Positions 8,800-18,833 of a stretch of 64,000 nt of DNA are shown here, piece after piece. Below the pieces are notes generated by a model. That model saw only the letters and a list, made by a program, of their open reading frames with translations. It was not told where the DNA came from and did not search any database. The translations under genes and the position numbers were made by a program. This stretch comes from Promicromonospora sukumoe 327MFSha3.1. Lineage in GTDB: Bacteria > Actinomycetota > Actinomycetes > Actinomycetales > Cellulomonadaceae. The DNA lies in assembly GCF_000385135.1 (NCBI RefSeq), contig NZ_ARQM01000011.1:1095533-1159532 (forward strand), in the 5' to 3' direction. The number at the start of each line of letters is the position of its first letter. Position 1 is the stretch's first letter.

Positions 8800-10098
8800 T
8801 CAGTGGGACTCGCGGTCCTTGGCGTCGCCGATGTAGTCGCGGACGTCGTCGGGCAGGCCGTCGAGGTTCATGTCCGGCGTCCGGGCCCGCCGGGCGTCGT
8901 GCCGCAGCGCCACACCGCCGAGGATCGCCGCGAGCACCGACGCGCCGAGGATGGCGATCTTGGCGCCGTCGGTGTGCTCGGAGTCGCCGAAAGACAGCTC
9001 GCTGATCAGCAGGGACACGGTGAACCCGATGCCCGCCAGCAGGCCGACGGGCAGCAGGTCGCGCACCCCGATGCCCTGCGGCAGCCGGAGCGGCGTGATC
9101 CGGGTGACCAGCGCGGTGGTGCCCAGCACGCCGACGAGCTTGCCGAGGATCAGCCCGGCGGCGATCGCCGCGACGACGGGCTGGCCGATCACCGCGCCCG
9201 GGCCGGCGCCGTCGACGAGGGACACCCCGGCGGCGAAGAAGGCGAACACGGGCAGGGCGAAGCCCGACGAGATCGGCTTGATCCGATGCTCGTACCGGGT
9301 GGTGCGCGACGTCGGCTCGCCGTGCAGCGCGACGGCCGGGACCGTGAAGCCGAGCAGCACACCCGCGATCGTGGCGTGCACGCCGGACGCGTGCATCAGG
9401 GCCCAGGCCACGACCGCGAGCGGCAGCAGCACGAACCATCGCGGCCTGCGGCTGCGCACGTGCCAGCCGAAGAGCGCGACGCAGACGAGCGTGCCGAGCA
9501 GCGCGAGCCAGTGGATCTCGCTGGTGTAGAAGATCGCGATGACGACGATGGCCAGCAGGTCGTCCACGACGGCGAGCGTGAGCAGGAACGTGCGGATCGC
9601 CGCCGGCAGGCCGCGGCCGAAGATCGCCAGCACTCCCACCGCGAACGCGATGTCGGTGGCGGTGGGGATGGCCCAGCCGTGCAGGGCGCCCGGCTCTCCC
9701 AGGAGCAGCAGGGTGACGGTGTAGATCACCGCGGGCACGGCCATCCCGCCGACGGCCGCGATCATGGGGACGCCGGCTTCCTTGGGGTTGCGCAGGCTGC
9801 CCGCCACGAACTCCTGCTTGAGCTCGACGCCGACCACGAAGAAGAAGATGGCGAGCAGCCCGTCCGCGGCCCAGGTGGCGAGCGAGAGGTCGAGGTGCAC
9901 GGGCAGCGGCCCGATCGCGGCCGGCCCCACGACGGCGTCGGACAGCGCCTGGTAGGACTCCCGCCAGGGGGAGTTGGCCCACAACAGCGCGACGAACGCG
10001 GCTCCGATCAGCAGCGCGCCGCCGGTCGTCTCGCGGGAGAGCCAGGTGCGCAGGCGCTGGGCCCGGGTGCGGGTGGGTGCAGGGGTCGAACCGGTCAA
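8800..10098 (-). CDS. nhaA: Na+/H+ antiporter NhaA
   Basis: A 432-residue membrane protein of the NhaA family, exchanging Na+ for H+ in pH and salt homeostasis. It shows LLAIFFFVVGVELKQEF, IPTATDIAFAVGVLA with the ion-binding aspartate region, LLTLAVVDDLLAIVVIA (the paired essential aspartates) and GIGFTVSLLI. The start is a TTG at 10098 with AGAGGA 6 nt upstream; no ATG or GTG fits the beginning of the family alignment. The ORF continues open for 768 bp upstream, but that part is a shadow of the DUF1697 gene. It is convergent with the thiolase gene. Confidence 0.9.
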   Translation of the reverse strand: MTGSTPAPTRTRAQRLRTWLSRETTGGALLIGAAFVALLWANSPWRESYQALSDAVVGPAAIGPLPVHLDLSLATWAADGLLAIFFFVVGVELKQEFVAGSLRNPKEAGVPMIAAVGGMAVPAVIYTVTLLLLGEPGALHGWAIPTATDIAFAVGVLAIFGRGLPAAIRTFLLTLAVVDDLLAIVVIAIFYTSEIHWLALLGTLVCVALFGWHVRSRRPRWFVLLPLAVVAWALMHASGVHATIAGVLLGFTVPAVALHGEPTSRTTRYEHRIKPISSGFALPVFAFFAAGVSLVDGAGPGAVIGQPVVAAIAAGLILGKLVGVLGTTALVTRITPLRLPQGIGVRDLLPVGLLAGIGFTVSLLISELSFGDSEHTDGAKIAILGASVLAAILGGVALRHDARRARTPDMNLDGLPDDVRDYIGDAKDRESH

Positions 10099-10250
10099 CG
10101 GTTGTCCTCTCGGGTGCGGGGTCGGCTGACTCGGACCGGTCGACCCGGTCCACGCCGACCAGACTTCCCGGCACTCCCTGGGCCACACCCTACCCGGGCG
10201 GCTCCTGGCGGCGTCCGGGCACCGGGCGCGGTGTGGGCCGGACCGCCTGC

Positions 10251-10808
10251 CTAGGCGGGCTTCGTGCAGGCCGCGCGCAGCTTGGTGACCGTGTTCCAGT
10301 TCCGGGCGGTGGTCGGCGCCCCGACGGCGCGGTCGATGATCTTCGGGGTCAGCTTCGACCGGCCGATCCCGTCCACGTAGTGCACGTACAGCACGCCGGC
10401 GGCCGTCGCGAGCATCTCCCGGCCGGGGCTGGCCAGGTCGAGCTTGGCGATGCCCGCTTCGTCCAGGTCGCCGAACGGCACGTGCACCTGCAGGTGGGAC
10501 GGGTCGTCCTTGGCGGCGGCGGGGAAGGGGTTGGCCGCGGCGATCGCGTCCAGCCGCTCGGCGCTCAGCCCGACGGCGCTGACCTCCTGGCCGATCCGGG
10601 CCGTGAGCTTCTCCTGCACCAGGCGCGCGACGTCGTCGGCCCCGCTCGCGCCGGAGGCGCCCGTCGTGACCACGAGGTTGCCGCTGTTGAGCAGCGTGCG
10701 GGCGTCGGCGAGACCTGCGTCGTCGGCGGCCCCGCGTAGGTCGGCGGACGTCACGCGCAAGCCGGGTCCGATGTTCACGGCGCGGAGCAGGACGGCGAAG
10801 TAGGCCAT
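10251..10808 (-). CDS. DUF1697 family protein
   Basis: A 185-residue protein of the DUF1697 family, whose function is unknown. Family hallmarks are the N-terminal [18 protein letters not shown] near residue 40, and the C-terminal RNWNTVTKL. It appears soluble with no signal peptide or membrane segment. It stands alone, upstream of nhaA on the same strand but with a gap of about 150 bp, and divergent from the PhoH-family gene. Confidence 0.88.
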   Translation of the reverse strand: MAYFAVLLRAVNIGPGLRVTSADLRGAADDAGLADARTLLNSGNLVVTTGASGASGADDVARLVQEKLTARIGQEVSAVGLSAERLDAIAAANPFPAAAKDDPSHLQVHVPFGDLDEAGIAKLDLASPGREMLATAAGVLYVHYVDGIGRSKLTPKIIDRAVGAPTTARNWNTVTKLRAACTKPA

Positions 10809-11186
10809 GCGACCATCCTGCCGCCTGGGTGCGCCACTCTGCGAGTTTTGCCGTCTCTTGAACCAAAAATCAAGCTATTGCCACCATGTGAACAGTTCGT
10901 GACAACTTGCGACCCGCCGGGGCGAGGGTCTGGTCATGAGATGGCCGGGCGCGTAGTTTCCACCTCAGGGACGGCACCCAGTCGCCCCTTCGGGAGGCCA
11001 ACCTATGGAGTGCTCGCTCCGTGGAGAAGGGCCGGCCCCGGCTCTGCGCCACGCCGCGGCGCACCGAGTCGGTCGCTCGGCCCATCCACCAGCCCCGGTT
11101 CGCCCGGGTCGGTTCCGCCGGCAGGCGGTACCCGCCAGGTAGCGACGAGGCTGTCACGGCGTTTCGGCGCCGGAGGGAGAACCGCA
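10809..11186 (+). other. Long 5' leader of the PIN-PhoH gene, no gene seen
   Basis: A 378-bp stretch between the divergent DUF1697 and PhoH genes. It begins with an AT-richer promoter-like part (10840-10900) and continues as GC-rich sequence with several short self-complementary segments, for example around GGAGTGCTCGCTCC near 11007-11020. An untranslated structured leader is likely from its length and position. I could not match it to a riboswitch family by eye. An in-frame extension of the PhoH ORF through here lacks protein-like composition. Confidence 0.35.
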
Positions 11187-12572
11187 GTGAGCCATTCCGC
11201 AAACACCACCCGTCAGTCCGACCAGAGTGCCGACGCCGCCCCCGGCCCGGCAGGTGACGAACGCAGGACCTTCGTCGTCGACACGTCAGTGCTGTTGAGT
11301 GACCCGAAGGCGATGTTGCGGTTCGCGGAGCACGACGTCGTACTCCCGATCGTGGTCGTCACGGAGCTGGAGGCCAAGCGCCACCACGCCGAGCTCGGGT
11401 ACTTCGCCCGGAGCGCCCTGCGGATGCTGGACGAGCTGCGCGTGCAGCACGGCCGGCTCGACTCACCGGTGCCCGTGGGGGACACGGGCGGCACGCTCCG
11501 GGTGGAGCTCAACCACATCGACCCCTCGGTCCTGCCCGCCGGCTTCCGGCTGGGCGACAACGACACGCGCATCCTGGCCGTGGCCGCCAACCTGGCGGCC
11601 GAGGGCAGCAGCGTCACCGTCGTCTCCAAGGACCTCCCGATGCGGGTGAAGGCCTCCGCCGTCGGCCTCCAGGCCGAGGAGTACCGGGCCGAGCTCGCCG
11701 TGGACTCCGGCTGGACCGGCATGCGCGAGATCGACCTGTCGGACGAGCAGATGGGCTCCCTCTGGGAGAACGACTCCGTCGAGATCGCGGCGCTGGACCC
11801 GGCCACGGTCGAGGCCGCCTCCCCGCTGCTGGTGCACACGGGCATGGTGGTGCACTCCCCGGGCGGCTCCGCGCTGGGCCGGGTCACGGCCGACAAGCGG
11901 GTGCGACTGGTCCGCGGCGACCAGGAGGTGTTCGGCGTGCACGGCCGCTCGGCCGAGCAGCGCGTCGCGATCGACCTCCTGCTCGACGAGGAGATCGGGA
12001 TCGTCTCCCTCGGTGGCCGCGCCGGCACCGGCAAGTCGGCGCTCGCCCTGTGCGCCGGCCTGGAGTCCGTGCTGGAGCGGCAGAAGCACCGCAAGGTGCT
12101 CGTCTTCCGGCCGCTGTACGCGGTGGGCGGGCAGGAGCTGGGCTACCTGCCCGGTTCCGAGTCCGAGAAGATGAACCCGTGGTCGCAGGCCGTCTACGAC
12201 ACGCTCGGGGCGCTGGTCTCGCCCGACGTCGTCGAGGAGGTCATCGCCCGCGACATGCTCGAGGTGCTGCCGCTCACGCACATCCGCGGGCGCTCGCTGC
12301 ACGACTCGTTCGTGATCGTGGACGAGGCGCAGTCCCTGGAGCGGAACGTGCTGCTCACGGTGCTCTCCCGCATCGGCCAGAGCTCGCGCGTGGTGCTCAC
12401 CCACGACGTCGCCCAGCGCGACAACCTGCGGGTGGGGCGGCACGACGGCGTCGCGGCGGTGATCGAGGCGCTCAAGGGCCACCCGCTGTTCGCGCACGTG
12501 ACGCTGACCCGGTCGGAGCGCTCGCCGGTGGCGGCGCTGGTGACCGACATGCTGGAGCGGCTGGAGGTCTGA
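11187..12572 (+). CDS. PIN domain - PhoH family ATPase
   Basis: A 461-residue fusion of an N-terminal PIN ribonuclease domain (about residues 25-160; acidic motif [12 protein letters not shown] and a later [10 protein letters not shown]) with a C-terminal PhoH NTPase/helicase domain. The latter has Walker [13 protein letters not shown] near residue 280 and Walker B VIVDEAQS near residue 378. This layout matches the PhoH2/YlaK group, thought to unwind and cut RNA. The GTG at 11187 is preceded by GGAGGGAGA at optimal spacing. It is followed by a strong terminator. Confidence 0.9.
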   Translation: MSHSANTTRQSDQSADAAPGPAGDERRTFVVDTSVLLSDPKAMLRFAEHDVVLPIVVVTELEAKRHHAELGYFARSALRMLDELRVQHGRLDSPVPVGDTGGTLRVELNHIDPSVLPAGFRLGDNDTRILAVAANLAAEGSSVTVVSKDLPMRVKASAVGLQAEEYRAELAVDSGWTGMREIDLSDEQMGSLWENDSVEIAALDPATVEAASPLLVHTGMVVHSPGGSALGRVTADKRVRLVRGDQEVFGVHGRSAEQRVAIDLLLDEEIGIVSLGGRAGTGKSALALCAGLESVLERQKHRKVLVFRPLYAVGGQELGYLPGSESEKMNPWSQAVYDTLGALVSPDVVEEVIARDMLEVLPLTHIRGRSLHDSFVIVDEAQSLERNVLLTVLSRIGQSSRVVLTHDVAQRDNLRVGRHDGVAAVIEALKGHPLFAHVTLTRSERSPVAALVTDMLERLEV

Positions 12573-12599
12573 CACCCCGGGGTGCTCCCTCCGGAAGAA

Positions 12600-12638
12600 C
12601 CAGAAGCCCAGGTCGCCGCAAACGACCTGGGCTTCTGG
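12600..12638 (+). terminator. Terminator after the PhoH gene
   Basis: A perfect 16-bp stem (CCAGAAGCCCAGGTCG and its complement) with a 7-nt loop, 27 bp past the stop codon. There is no long T-run, as is common in high-GC actinobacteria. Confidence 0.8.
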
Positions 12639-12747
12639 CACCTTCGGAACTTCTGGCACTGGGGAGGCGGGCCGGCTGGACGGAACCCCCCAGCCCCGCA
12701 TGTCCGGCCTGCCCGCCTCCCCCTGCGTGCATCCCGAGGATAGCACC

Positions 12748-12766
12748 TTAGGTAAGGCTAACCATA
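12748..12766. promoter_or_regulatory. DtxR/IdeR-like iron box
   Basis: TTAGGTAAGGCTAACCATA matches the 19-bp DtxR/IdeR operator consensus at 15 positions, including both half-site cores TTAGGT and CTAACC. It lies about 77 bp upstream of the GPP34 gene. This suggests iron-dependent control of that gene or of a transcript starting here; only sequence similarity supports it. Confidence 0.45.
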
Positions 12767-12842
12767 GTCATGTCCAAGGGTGAGGTTCTCGGCCACTGGT
12801 TGAATCGGGGCGTGTCTCGCTTGTCGGATATAGCATCGCCTC

Positions 12843-13610
12843 ATGCTTATTGCCGAAGACTTCCTGCTGCTTGCCGTCGACGACGAGACGGGCAAGCTCG
12901 CCAACGTCGACAACCTGGGTGTTCGCCTCGCCGGTGCGCTCCTCGCCGACCTCTCCGACGCCCGCAAGACCCTGCTGCGGGGTGCTCCGGAGGCCGGCGC
13001 CACCAAGGAGGAGCGCGAGAAGGCCGGTGACGCCACGATCATCGTCACCGACAACGCCCCCACGGGCCACGTCGCCCTGGACGCCGCGCTGCAGTCCGTG
13101 CTCGCCACGCCCGACGCCCCGGCCCGCAAGGTCGTCGAGGCGATCTCCAAGGACGCCGAGGAGAACCTCCTGGCCGCGCTCGTCGAGCGGGGCATCCTGG
13201 AGAAGGAGGAGACCAAGCTCTTCCGCATGCTCCCGATCACCCGCTGGCCGGCCCCCGACTCGAGCCACGAGACCGCGCTGCGCGCGAACCTCACCAAGGT
13301 CCTCGTCGAGGGCGCCGAGCCCGACGAGCGCACCGCCACCCTGATCTCCCTGCTGCACGGCTCCGGCCTGATCGCCGGCGTGGTCGGCAAGGAGCAGCGC
13401 AAGGCCGCCCAGGACCGCGCCGAGGAGATCGCCGGCAGCGAGTGGGGCGTCGCCACCGTCGCCACGCAGGTCGCCATCGCGGCCTCGGTCGCGGCCGTCG
13501 CCACGGTCGGTGCCGCGGTCGCCGCCGCCGTCATCATCGCGAACACCAAGGAGAACGCGGAGGCCGCCGCGGCCGCGCTCCCGGCGGGCGAGACCACCCC
13601 GGTCGCCTGA
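12843..13610 (+). CDS. GPP34 (GOLPH3-like) family phosphoprotein
   Basis: A 255-residue member of the GPP34/GOLPH3-Vps74 fold, common in actinobacteria and probably binding acidic lipid headgroups at the membrane surface. The start LIAEDFLLLAVDDETGKL is diagnostic. The body is helical, and the C-terminal 60 residues are a long Ala/Val-rich hydrophobic stretch (about 205-235), which could be a membrane anchor. There is no Shine-Dalgarno site ahead of the ATG; TATAGC ends 8 nt upstream, so the mRNA may be leaderless. A DtxR-like box lies further upstream. Confidence 0.85.
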   Translation: MLIAEDFLLLAVDDETGKLANVDNLGVRLAGALLADLSDARKTLLRGAPEAGATKEEREKAGDATIIVTDNAPTGHVALDAALQSVLATPDAPARKVVEAISKDAEENLLAALVERGILEKEETKLFRMLPITRWPAPDSSHETALRANLTKVLVEGAEPDERTATLISLLHGSGLIAGVVGKEQRKAAQDRAEEIAGSEWGVATVATQVAIAASVAAVATVGAAVAAAVIIANTKENAEAAAAALPAGETTPVA

Positions 13611-13629
13611 CGACCCCCCCGCACCACGA

Positions 13630-13664
13630 AAGGGGCCGCTTCCTCCTGGAGGAAGCGGCCCCTT
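13630..13664. terminator. Bidirectional terminator between GPP34 and fumC
   Basis: AAGGGGCCGCTTCCTCC and its exact complement around a single T (in practice a 15-bp stem with a short loop), between two convergent genes. It is flanked by GAA and TTCTCGTT, so it can serve both strands. Confidence 0.85.
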
Positions 13665-13686
13665 CTCGTTGCTCGCGTGTCGAGCG

Positions 13687-15132
13687 TCAGCCCTGGGGCG
13701 GGCGCGTCATCGACAGGACGTCGAGCGCCGTGTCGAGCTGCTCCTCGGTGACCTCGCCGCGCTCGACGAAGCCGAGGTCGATCACGGCCTGACGCACCGT
13801 GATGCCCTCCTTGACCGAGTGCTTGGCGACCTTGGCCGCGGCCTCGTAGCCGATGGCGCGGTTGAGCGGCGTGACGATCGACGGCGACGACTCGGCCAGC
13901 GCGCGGGCGCGGTCCACGTTCGCCGTGATGCCGACGATCGTCTTGTCCGCGAGCACGCGCGACGAGTTCGACAGCAGGCGGATCGACTCCAGCACGCCCT
14001 GCGCGATCACCGGGATCTGCACGTTCAGCTCGAACGAGCCGCTCGCGCCGGCCCACGCGACGGTGGCGTCGTTGCCGATCACGCGCGCGCAGACCATGAG
14101 CACGGCCTCGGGGATGACCGGGTTGACCTTGCCCGGCATGATCGAGGAGCCCGGCTGCAGGTCGGGCAGCGCGATCTCGCCCAGGCCGGTGTTCGGGCCG
14201 GAGCCCATCCAGCGCAGGTCGTTGCAGATCTTGGTCACGGAGACTGCGATGGTGCGCAGCGCGCCCGAGAGCTCGACCAGGCCGTCGCGGGCCGACTGCG
14301 CCTCGAAGTGGTCGCGCGCCTCGGTCAGCGGCAGGCCCGTGTCCTGCGCGAGCAGCGCGATGACGCGCTGCGGGAAACCGGCCGGGGTGTTGATGCCGGT
14401 GCCGACGGCGGTGCCGCCCAGCGGGACCTCGGCGGCGCGGGGCAGCGCGGCCTGCAGGCGCTCGACGCCGTAGCGGATCGCGGCGGCGTACCCGCCGAAC
14501 TCCTGGCCGAGGGTGACCGGGGTGGCGTCCATGAGGTGCGTGCGGCCCGACTTCACGACGGTCGCGTACTCGACGGACTTGGCCTGCAGCGCGTCGGCCA
14601 GGTGCGTCAGCGCGGGGATCAGGTCGTTGACGACGCCCGACGTCGCCGCGACGTGCACGGACGTGGGGAAGACGTCGTTGGAGGACTGCGAGGCGTTGAC
14701 GTGGTCGTTCGGGTGCACGTCCTTGCCCAGCGAGGCCGTGGCCAGCGTCGCCAGCACCTCGTTGGTGTTCATGTTCGACGACGTGCCCGAGCCGGTCTGG
14801 TAGACGTCGACCGGGAAGTGGCCGTCGTGCTTGCCGGAGGCGACCTCGTCGGCCGCGGCGACGATGGCGTCGGCGATGTCCTGGTCGAGCACACCCAGCT
14901 CCGCGTTCGCGGTCGCGGCGGCCTTCTTCACGCGGGCGAGGGCCTCGATGTGGCCTCGCTCCAGCGGGGTGCCGGAGATCGGGAAGTTCTCGACGGCACG
15001 CTGCGTCTGCGCACGGTACAGGGCGTTCGCGGGGACCCGGACCTCGCCCATGGTGTCGTGCTCGATGCGGTATGCGGCGTTGGTGTCGCCGGGCTCGGAC
15101 GAGCCCGACGAGACGACGGTGTCAGCAGTCAT
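13687..15132 (-). CDS. fumC: Fumarate hydratase, class II
   Basis: A 481-residue class II fumarase interconverting fumarate and malate in the TCA cycle. The fumarase/aspartase signature [11 protein letters not shown] is present, along with [13 protein letters not shown] and the catalytic-site segments [14 protein letters not shown] and [17 protein letters not shown]. The first 18 residues are a Ser/Gly-rich extension; the usual family start is close to [11 protein letters not shown]. It lies 91 bp downstream of the carbonic anhydrase gene on the same strand and could be partly co-transcribed with it. Confidence 0.95.
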   Translation of the reverse strand: MTADTVVSSGSSEPGDTNAAYRIEHDTMGEVRVPANALYRAQTQRAVENFPISGTPLERGHIEALARVKKAAATANAELGVLDQDIADAIVAAADEVASGKHDGHFPVDVYQTGSGTSSNMNTNEVLATLATASLGKDVHPNDHVNASQSSNDVFPTSVHVAATSGVVNDLIPALTHLADALQAKSVEYATVVKSGRTHLMDATPVTLGQEFGGYAAAIRYGVERLQAALPRAAEVPLGGTAVGTGINTPAGFPQRVIALLAQDTGLPLTEARDHFEAQSARDGLVELSGALRTIAVSVTKICNDLRWMGSGPNTGLGEIALPDLQPGSSIMPGKVNPVIPEAVLMVCARVIGNDATVAWAGASGSFELNVQIPVIAQGVLESIRLLSNSSRVLADKTIVGITANVDRARALAESSPSIVTPLNRAIGYEAAAKVAKHSVKEGITVRQAVIDLGFVERGEVTEEQLDTALDVLSMTRPPQG

Positions 15133-15223
15133 GGGTCTATCGTGCCGCAGGCTCGGGCGGGTGACGCATCCCAGCGCGTGACTCGTGTCACCCCGGCCCG
15201 CCCGAGCCTCCGGTCACCCGGGG

Positions 15224-15886
15224 TCAGGGCTGCTCGCCGACCTCGCCGATCACGTTCACCATGCGCGCGCTGCCCTCGGCCAGGTCGTACTCCAGCCCGA
15301 CGACGGCGCACCGGCCCTCCTTGACGGCGTCGGCCAGCGCGGCCGAGTAGCCGTGCAGCATGTCGACGGTGTGCTTGACGTGCTCGCGGCGCAGCACGTT
15401 CTGGTCGGACAGTGCGGTCATGGCCTGCGCCGGGTCGCCCGAGGTGATGCTCGCGATCGACGGGATGACCCGGTCCACGACGGCGCGCACGAAGCCCGGG
15501 GGCTGCTCGCCCGTGGCCAGGGTGTGCGCGGCGGCGGCGACCGCCCCGCACGAGTCGTGCCCCAGCACCACCACGAGCGACGCGCCGAGCACCTCCACGC
15601 CGTACTCGATCGACCCGACCACGGTGGTGTCCACGACGTGGCCCGCGGTGCGGACCACGAACACGTCGCCCAGGCCCTGGTCGAAGATGATCTCCGCGGC
15701 GACCCGGGAGTCCGAGCAGCCGAAGATCACGGTGTGCGGGTGCTGCGCGGCCTGCAGCTCCCGCCGCCGGTCCGCGTTCTGCGACGGGTGCGCCGGCGCG
15801 TCGGCGACGAACCGGTCGTTGCCCTCGCGCAGCCGCGTCCACGCCTCGCGCGGGCTCAGCGGTGCGGTGATCTCGTTGGTGCTCAC
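15224..15886 (-). CDS. Beta-class carbonic anhydrase
   Basis: A 220-residue beta-carbonic anhydrase hydrating CO2 to bicarbonate. Zinc ligands and catalytic dyad are visible as CSDSR (Cys, Asp-Arg) near residue 52 and GHDSCGA (His, Cys) near residue 105. The GTG start at 15886 overlaps the stop of the PfkB kinase gene (GTGA) and is preceded by CAGGAGGTCGG. An in-frame extension upstream is a shadow of pfkB. It is the last gene of the xseB-pfkB-carbonic anhydrase operon. Confidence 0.92.
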   Translation of the reverse strand: MSTNEITAPLSPREAWTRLREGNDRFVADAPAHPSQNADRRRELQAAQHPHTVIFGCSDSRVAAEIIFDQGLGDVFVVRTAGHVVDTTVVGSIEYGVEVLGASLVVVLGHDSCGAVAAAAHTLATGEQPPGFVRAVVDRVIPSIASITSGDPAQAMTALSDQNVLRREHVKHTVDMLHGYSAALADAVKEGRCAVVGLEYDLAEGSARMVNVIGEVGEQP

Positions 15887-16815
15887 AGGCCGACCTCCTG
15901 ACGACGCGGCGGGTTGGCGCCCGCCCGGGAAACAGTGATGGCGGCGACGGCGACGCAGCGGTCCAGCACGTGCTGCACCGTGGCCGTGCCGACGGCGTTC
16001 AGGGCGTCCCGCCGGGCGGCGCCCAGCAGGTCGTGCTCCCACAGGCCGTCGATCAGGGCGCCCATGAACGAGTCACCGGCGCCAACGGTGTCGACCACGT
16101 CGACGCGCGGGGCGGTGGCCTCGACCTCGCCGGCGTCGGACACGGCGACCGCGCCCTTGCCGCCGAAGGTGACCACCACCAGCGCGGGCGTGCCGCGCTG
16201 CCAGTCGCGGGCCACGGCCACCGGGTCGGTGCCGGGGTAGAGCCAGGCCAGGTCCTCGTCGCTCACCTTGACCACGTCGGAGAGCTGCACGAGCGCCTCG
16301 ACGCGCGGCCGGACCTCCTGCGGCTCGCCCATGATGGCCGGCCGGGCGTTCGGGTCGTACGTCGTGGTCGACGTCGCGCGCGCGGCCTCCAGGACCTGGC
16401 GCACCTGCGTGGCGCCCGGCTCCAGCATCGCCGCGATCGAGCCGGTGTGGACGGCGAGCGGGGCGTCCGCGGCGTCGGCGGCGTCCGGCAGAGCCCCCGC
16501 GGGGACCTCCCAGGTGAGGTCGAAGTCGTAGGTTGCCGACCCGGCGTCGTCCAGCGTGGCGACCGCGACGCTGGTGCGCTCCGCGCCGTCGCTGCCCTTG
16601 ACCAGGGCGACCGCGGACTCGGCGAGCCAGCCGCGGACCAGGTCGCCCCGCGCGTCGGCGCCGAGCCACGTGCCGAGCCGGACCTCCCGCTCCAGGCGGC
16701 CCAGGGTCAGCGCCACGTTGGCGACGCTGCCGCCGGGGTGCTCGGCCGCCGAGCCGTCGGGCCGGTGCACCTCGTCCACGAGGGCCTCGCCCACGGCGAG
16801 CACATGCGCGCTCAT
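15883..16815 (-). CDS. PfkB family carbohydrate kinase (fructokinase-like)
   Basis: A 310-residue ribokinase/PfkB-family sugar kinase. The N-terminal substrate region GEALVDEVH...[15 protein letters not shown] (about residues 8-40) and the C-terminal ATP/anion-hole signature [13 protein letters not shown] are intact, including the catalytic Asp. Family members with this N-terminus phosphorylate fructose or related hexoses; the exact sugar is not determined. It overlaps xseB by 4 bp and the carbonic anhydrase by 4 bp, giving a tightly coupled three-gene unit. Confidence 0.88.
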   Translation of the reverse strand: MSAHVLAVGEALVDEVHRPDGSAAEHPGGSVANVALTLGRLEREVRLGTWLGADARGDLVRGWLAESAVALVKGSDGAERTSVAVATLDDAGSATYDFDLTWEVPAGALPDAADAADAPLAVHTGSIAAMLEPGATQVRQVLEAARATSTTTYDPNARPAIMGEPQEVRPRVEALVQLSDVVKVSDEDLAWLYPGTDPVAVARDWQRGTPALVVVTFGGKGAVAVSDAGEVEATAPRVDVVDTVGAGDSFMGALIDGLWEHDLLGAARRDALNAVGTATVQHVLDRCVAVAAITVSRAGANPPRRQEVGL

Positions 16816-17075
16816 TCGGCCTCCTCCGGTGAGTCGGGCGTCGACGTCGACGCGTTCTGGGCGGCCGCGAGGCGCTCACGGGCGCCGTCCAGCCACTCCT
16901 GGCAGCGCGCGGCCAGGGCCTCGCCGCGCTCCCAGAGCGCGAGCGACGCCTCCAGCGGCTCACCGCCCGCCTCCAGGCGGCCGACGACCTGCACCAGCTC
17001 GTCACGCGCCTGCTCGTAGCTCAGCGAGGCGACGTCGGGTTGGGCTCCAGCATCCGTCACAGCATCTGTACTCAC
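16812..17075 (-). CDS. xseB: Exodeoxyribonuclease VII small subunit
   Basis: An 87-residue helical protein with the XseB pattern [42 protein letters not shown] split across residues 18-60. It forms exonuclease VII with XseA, degrading single-stranded DNA to short oligonucleotides. The start is a GTG at 17075. In related genomes it usually lies beside xseA; here xseA is more than 6 kb away (23385-24671), which suggests a block of genes was inserted between them. Confidence 0.9.
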   Translation of the reverse strand: MSTDAVTDAGAQPDVASLSYEQARDELVQVVGRLEAGGEPLEASLALWERGEALAARCQEWLDGARERLAAAQNASTSTPDSPEEAE

Positions 17076-17213
17076 GGGGAACAGTCAACAGCACGTCGCC
17101 GACATCCGTGGTCCGCTGTCCACAGGTTCGACAGGCGGCTTCCACGGGGGCTTCCGCAGGCGGCGCGGAATCAGTTTGGTCCGGACCGGTCCGGCATCGG
17201 ACCATGGTGACCC

Positions 17214-18833
17214 ATGGGCCATCTAGAAGTCGCGCACGTCGAGTACCACCTGCCGGATGGCCGGACCCTCCTGGGGGACGTCTCGTTCCGCGTGGGCGAG
17301 GGCAGCGCGACGGCGATCGTCGGCCCCAACGGAGCGGGCAAGACCACGCTGCTGCGCCTGATCACGGGCGAGCTCACGCCGCACGGCGGATCGGTCGTGG
17401 TGAGCGGCGGGCTCGGCGTCATGCGCCAGTTCGTCGGCTCGGTGCGGGACGAGACGACGGTGCGTGACCTGCTGGTCTCCGTCTCCGAGCCCCGCCTGCG
17501 CGAGGTGGCGCGCCGCGTCGACGAGGCGGAGCACGCGATGCTCACCGTCGACGACGAGGACGCGCAGATGGCCTACGCCCAGGCGCTTTCCGACTGGGCC
17601 GAGGTGCGCGGGTACGAGGCCGAGACGCTGTGGGACGTGTGCACCATGGCGGCGCTCGGCATGCCGTACGACCGCGCGCAGTTCCGTGAGGTGCGCACCA
17701 TGTCGGGCGGCGAGCAGAAGCGGCTCGTGCTGGAGGCGCTGCTGCGCGGCACCGACGAGGTGCTGCTGCTCGACGAGCCGGACAACTACCTGGACGTGCC
17801 CGGCAAGCGGTGGCTGGAGGAGCAGCTCCAGGCCACCAAGAAGACGGTCCTGTTCGTGTCCCACGACCGCGAGCTGCTCTCGCGCGCCGCCGACCGCATC
17901 GTGTCGCTGGAGCCGGGCCCCGCCGGCGCGGACGCGTGGGTGCACGGCGGTGGGTTCGCGACGTTCCACGACGCGCGGCGCGAGCGGTTCGCGCGGTTCG
18001 AGGAGCTGCGCCGGCGCTGGGACGAGAAGCACGCCCAGCTCAAGAAGCTGGTGCTGACCCTGCGCAACCAGGCGGCGAGCAGCCCCGACATGGCCTCGCG
18101 CTACCGGGCGGCGCAGACCCGCCTGCGCAAGTTCGAGGAGGTCGGCCCGCCGCCCGAGCCGCCGCGCGAGCAGGACATCACGATGCACCTGCGCGGCGGC
18201 CGCACCGGCCTGCGGGCCGTGACCTGCGAGGGGCTGGAGCTCACGGGGCTCATGAAGCCGTTCGACCTGGAGGTCTTCTACGGCGAGCGCGTCGCGGTGC
18301 TGGGCTCGAACGGGTCCGGCAAGTCGCACTTCCTGCGGCTGCTCGCGGGCGGCGACGTGGCGCACAGCGGCTCGTGGAAGCTCGGCGCGCGCGTGGTCGC
18401 GGGCCACTTCGCGCAGACGCACGCGCACCCCGAGCTGTTCGGGCGCGCGCTGCTCGACATCCTGTGGGAGGACCACGCCCAGGACAAGGGCAAGGCGATG
18501 GCGCGACTGCGCCGGTACGAGCTCACCGAGCAGGCCGACCGGCCGTTCGACCGGCTGTCCGGCGGCCAGCAGGCCCGGTTCCAGATCCTGCTGCTGGAGC
18601 TCGCGGGCTCGACCGCGCTGCTGCTCGACGAGCCCACCGACAACCTCGACCTGGAGTCGGCCGAGGCGCTGCAGGAGGGCCTGGAGTCGTTCGACGGGAC
18701 CGTGCTGGCCGTGACGCACGACCGCTGGTTCGCGCGCTCGTTCGACCGGTACCTCGTCTTCGGGTCCGACGGCGTGGTGCGCGAGACCCCGGAGCCGGTC
18801 TGGGACGAGCGCCGGGTCGAGCGGGAGCGCTAG
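17214..18833 (+). CDS. ABC-F family ATPase
   Basis: A 539-residue soluble ATPase with two ABC domains and no membrane segment, typical of ABC-F factors that act on the ribosome, some giving antibiotic protection. Domain 1 has Walker A GPNGAGKTT near residue 38 and signature MSGGEQKR, domain 2 Walker A GSNGSGKSH near residue 365 and LSGGQQARF, both with Walker B and switch His (VSHDR, VTHDR). The linker (about 245-310) is Arg/Lys-rich as expected for the P-site tRNA interaction motif. Its stop codon directly abuts the stop of the convergent HAD gene. Subfamily not determined. Confidence 0.92.
   Translation: MGHLEVAHVEYHLPDGRTLLGDVSFRVGEGSATAIVGPNGAGKTTLLRLITGELTPHGGSVVVSGGLGVMRQFVGSVRDETTVRDLLVSVSEPRLREVARRVDEAEHAMLTVDDEDAQMAYAQALSDWAEVRGYEAETLWDVCTMAALGMPYDRAQFREVRTMSGGEQKRLVLEALLRGTDEVLLLDEPDNYLDVPGKRWLEEQLQATKKTVLFVSHDRELLSRAADRIVSLEPGPAGADAWVHGGGFATFHDARRERFARFEELRRRWDEKHAQLKKLVLTLRNQAASSPDMASRYRAAQTRLRKFEEVGPPPEPPREQDITMHLRGGRTGLRAVTCEGLELTGLMKPFDLEVFYGERVAVLGSNGSGKSHFLRLLAGGDVAHSGSWKLGARVVAGHFAQTHAHPELFGRALLDILWEDHAQDKGKAMARLRRYELTEQADRPFDRLSGGQQARFQILLLELAGSTALLLDEPTDNLDLESAEALQEGLESFDGTVLAVTHDRWFARSFDRYLVFGSDGVVRETPEPVWDERRVERER

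Noticed and set aside
10870..11020. SAM-IV-like or purine-like riboswitch upstream of PhoH
   Set aside because: GGTCATGAG and GGCCAACC vaguely recall SAM-IV, and TAGTTTCCACC recalls a purine-riboswitch joining segment. The conserved core (for example GGCAACC in a fixed position) and pairing elements do not line up, and the downstream gene makes no sense for either.
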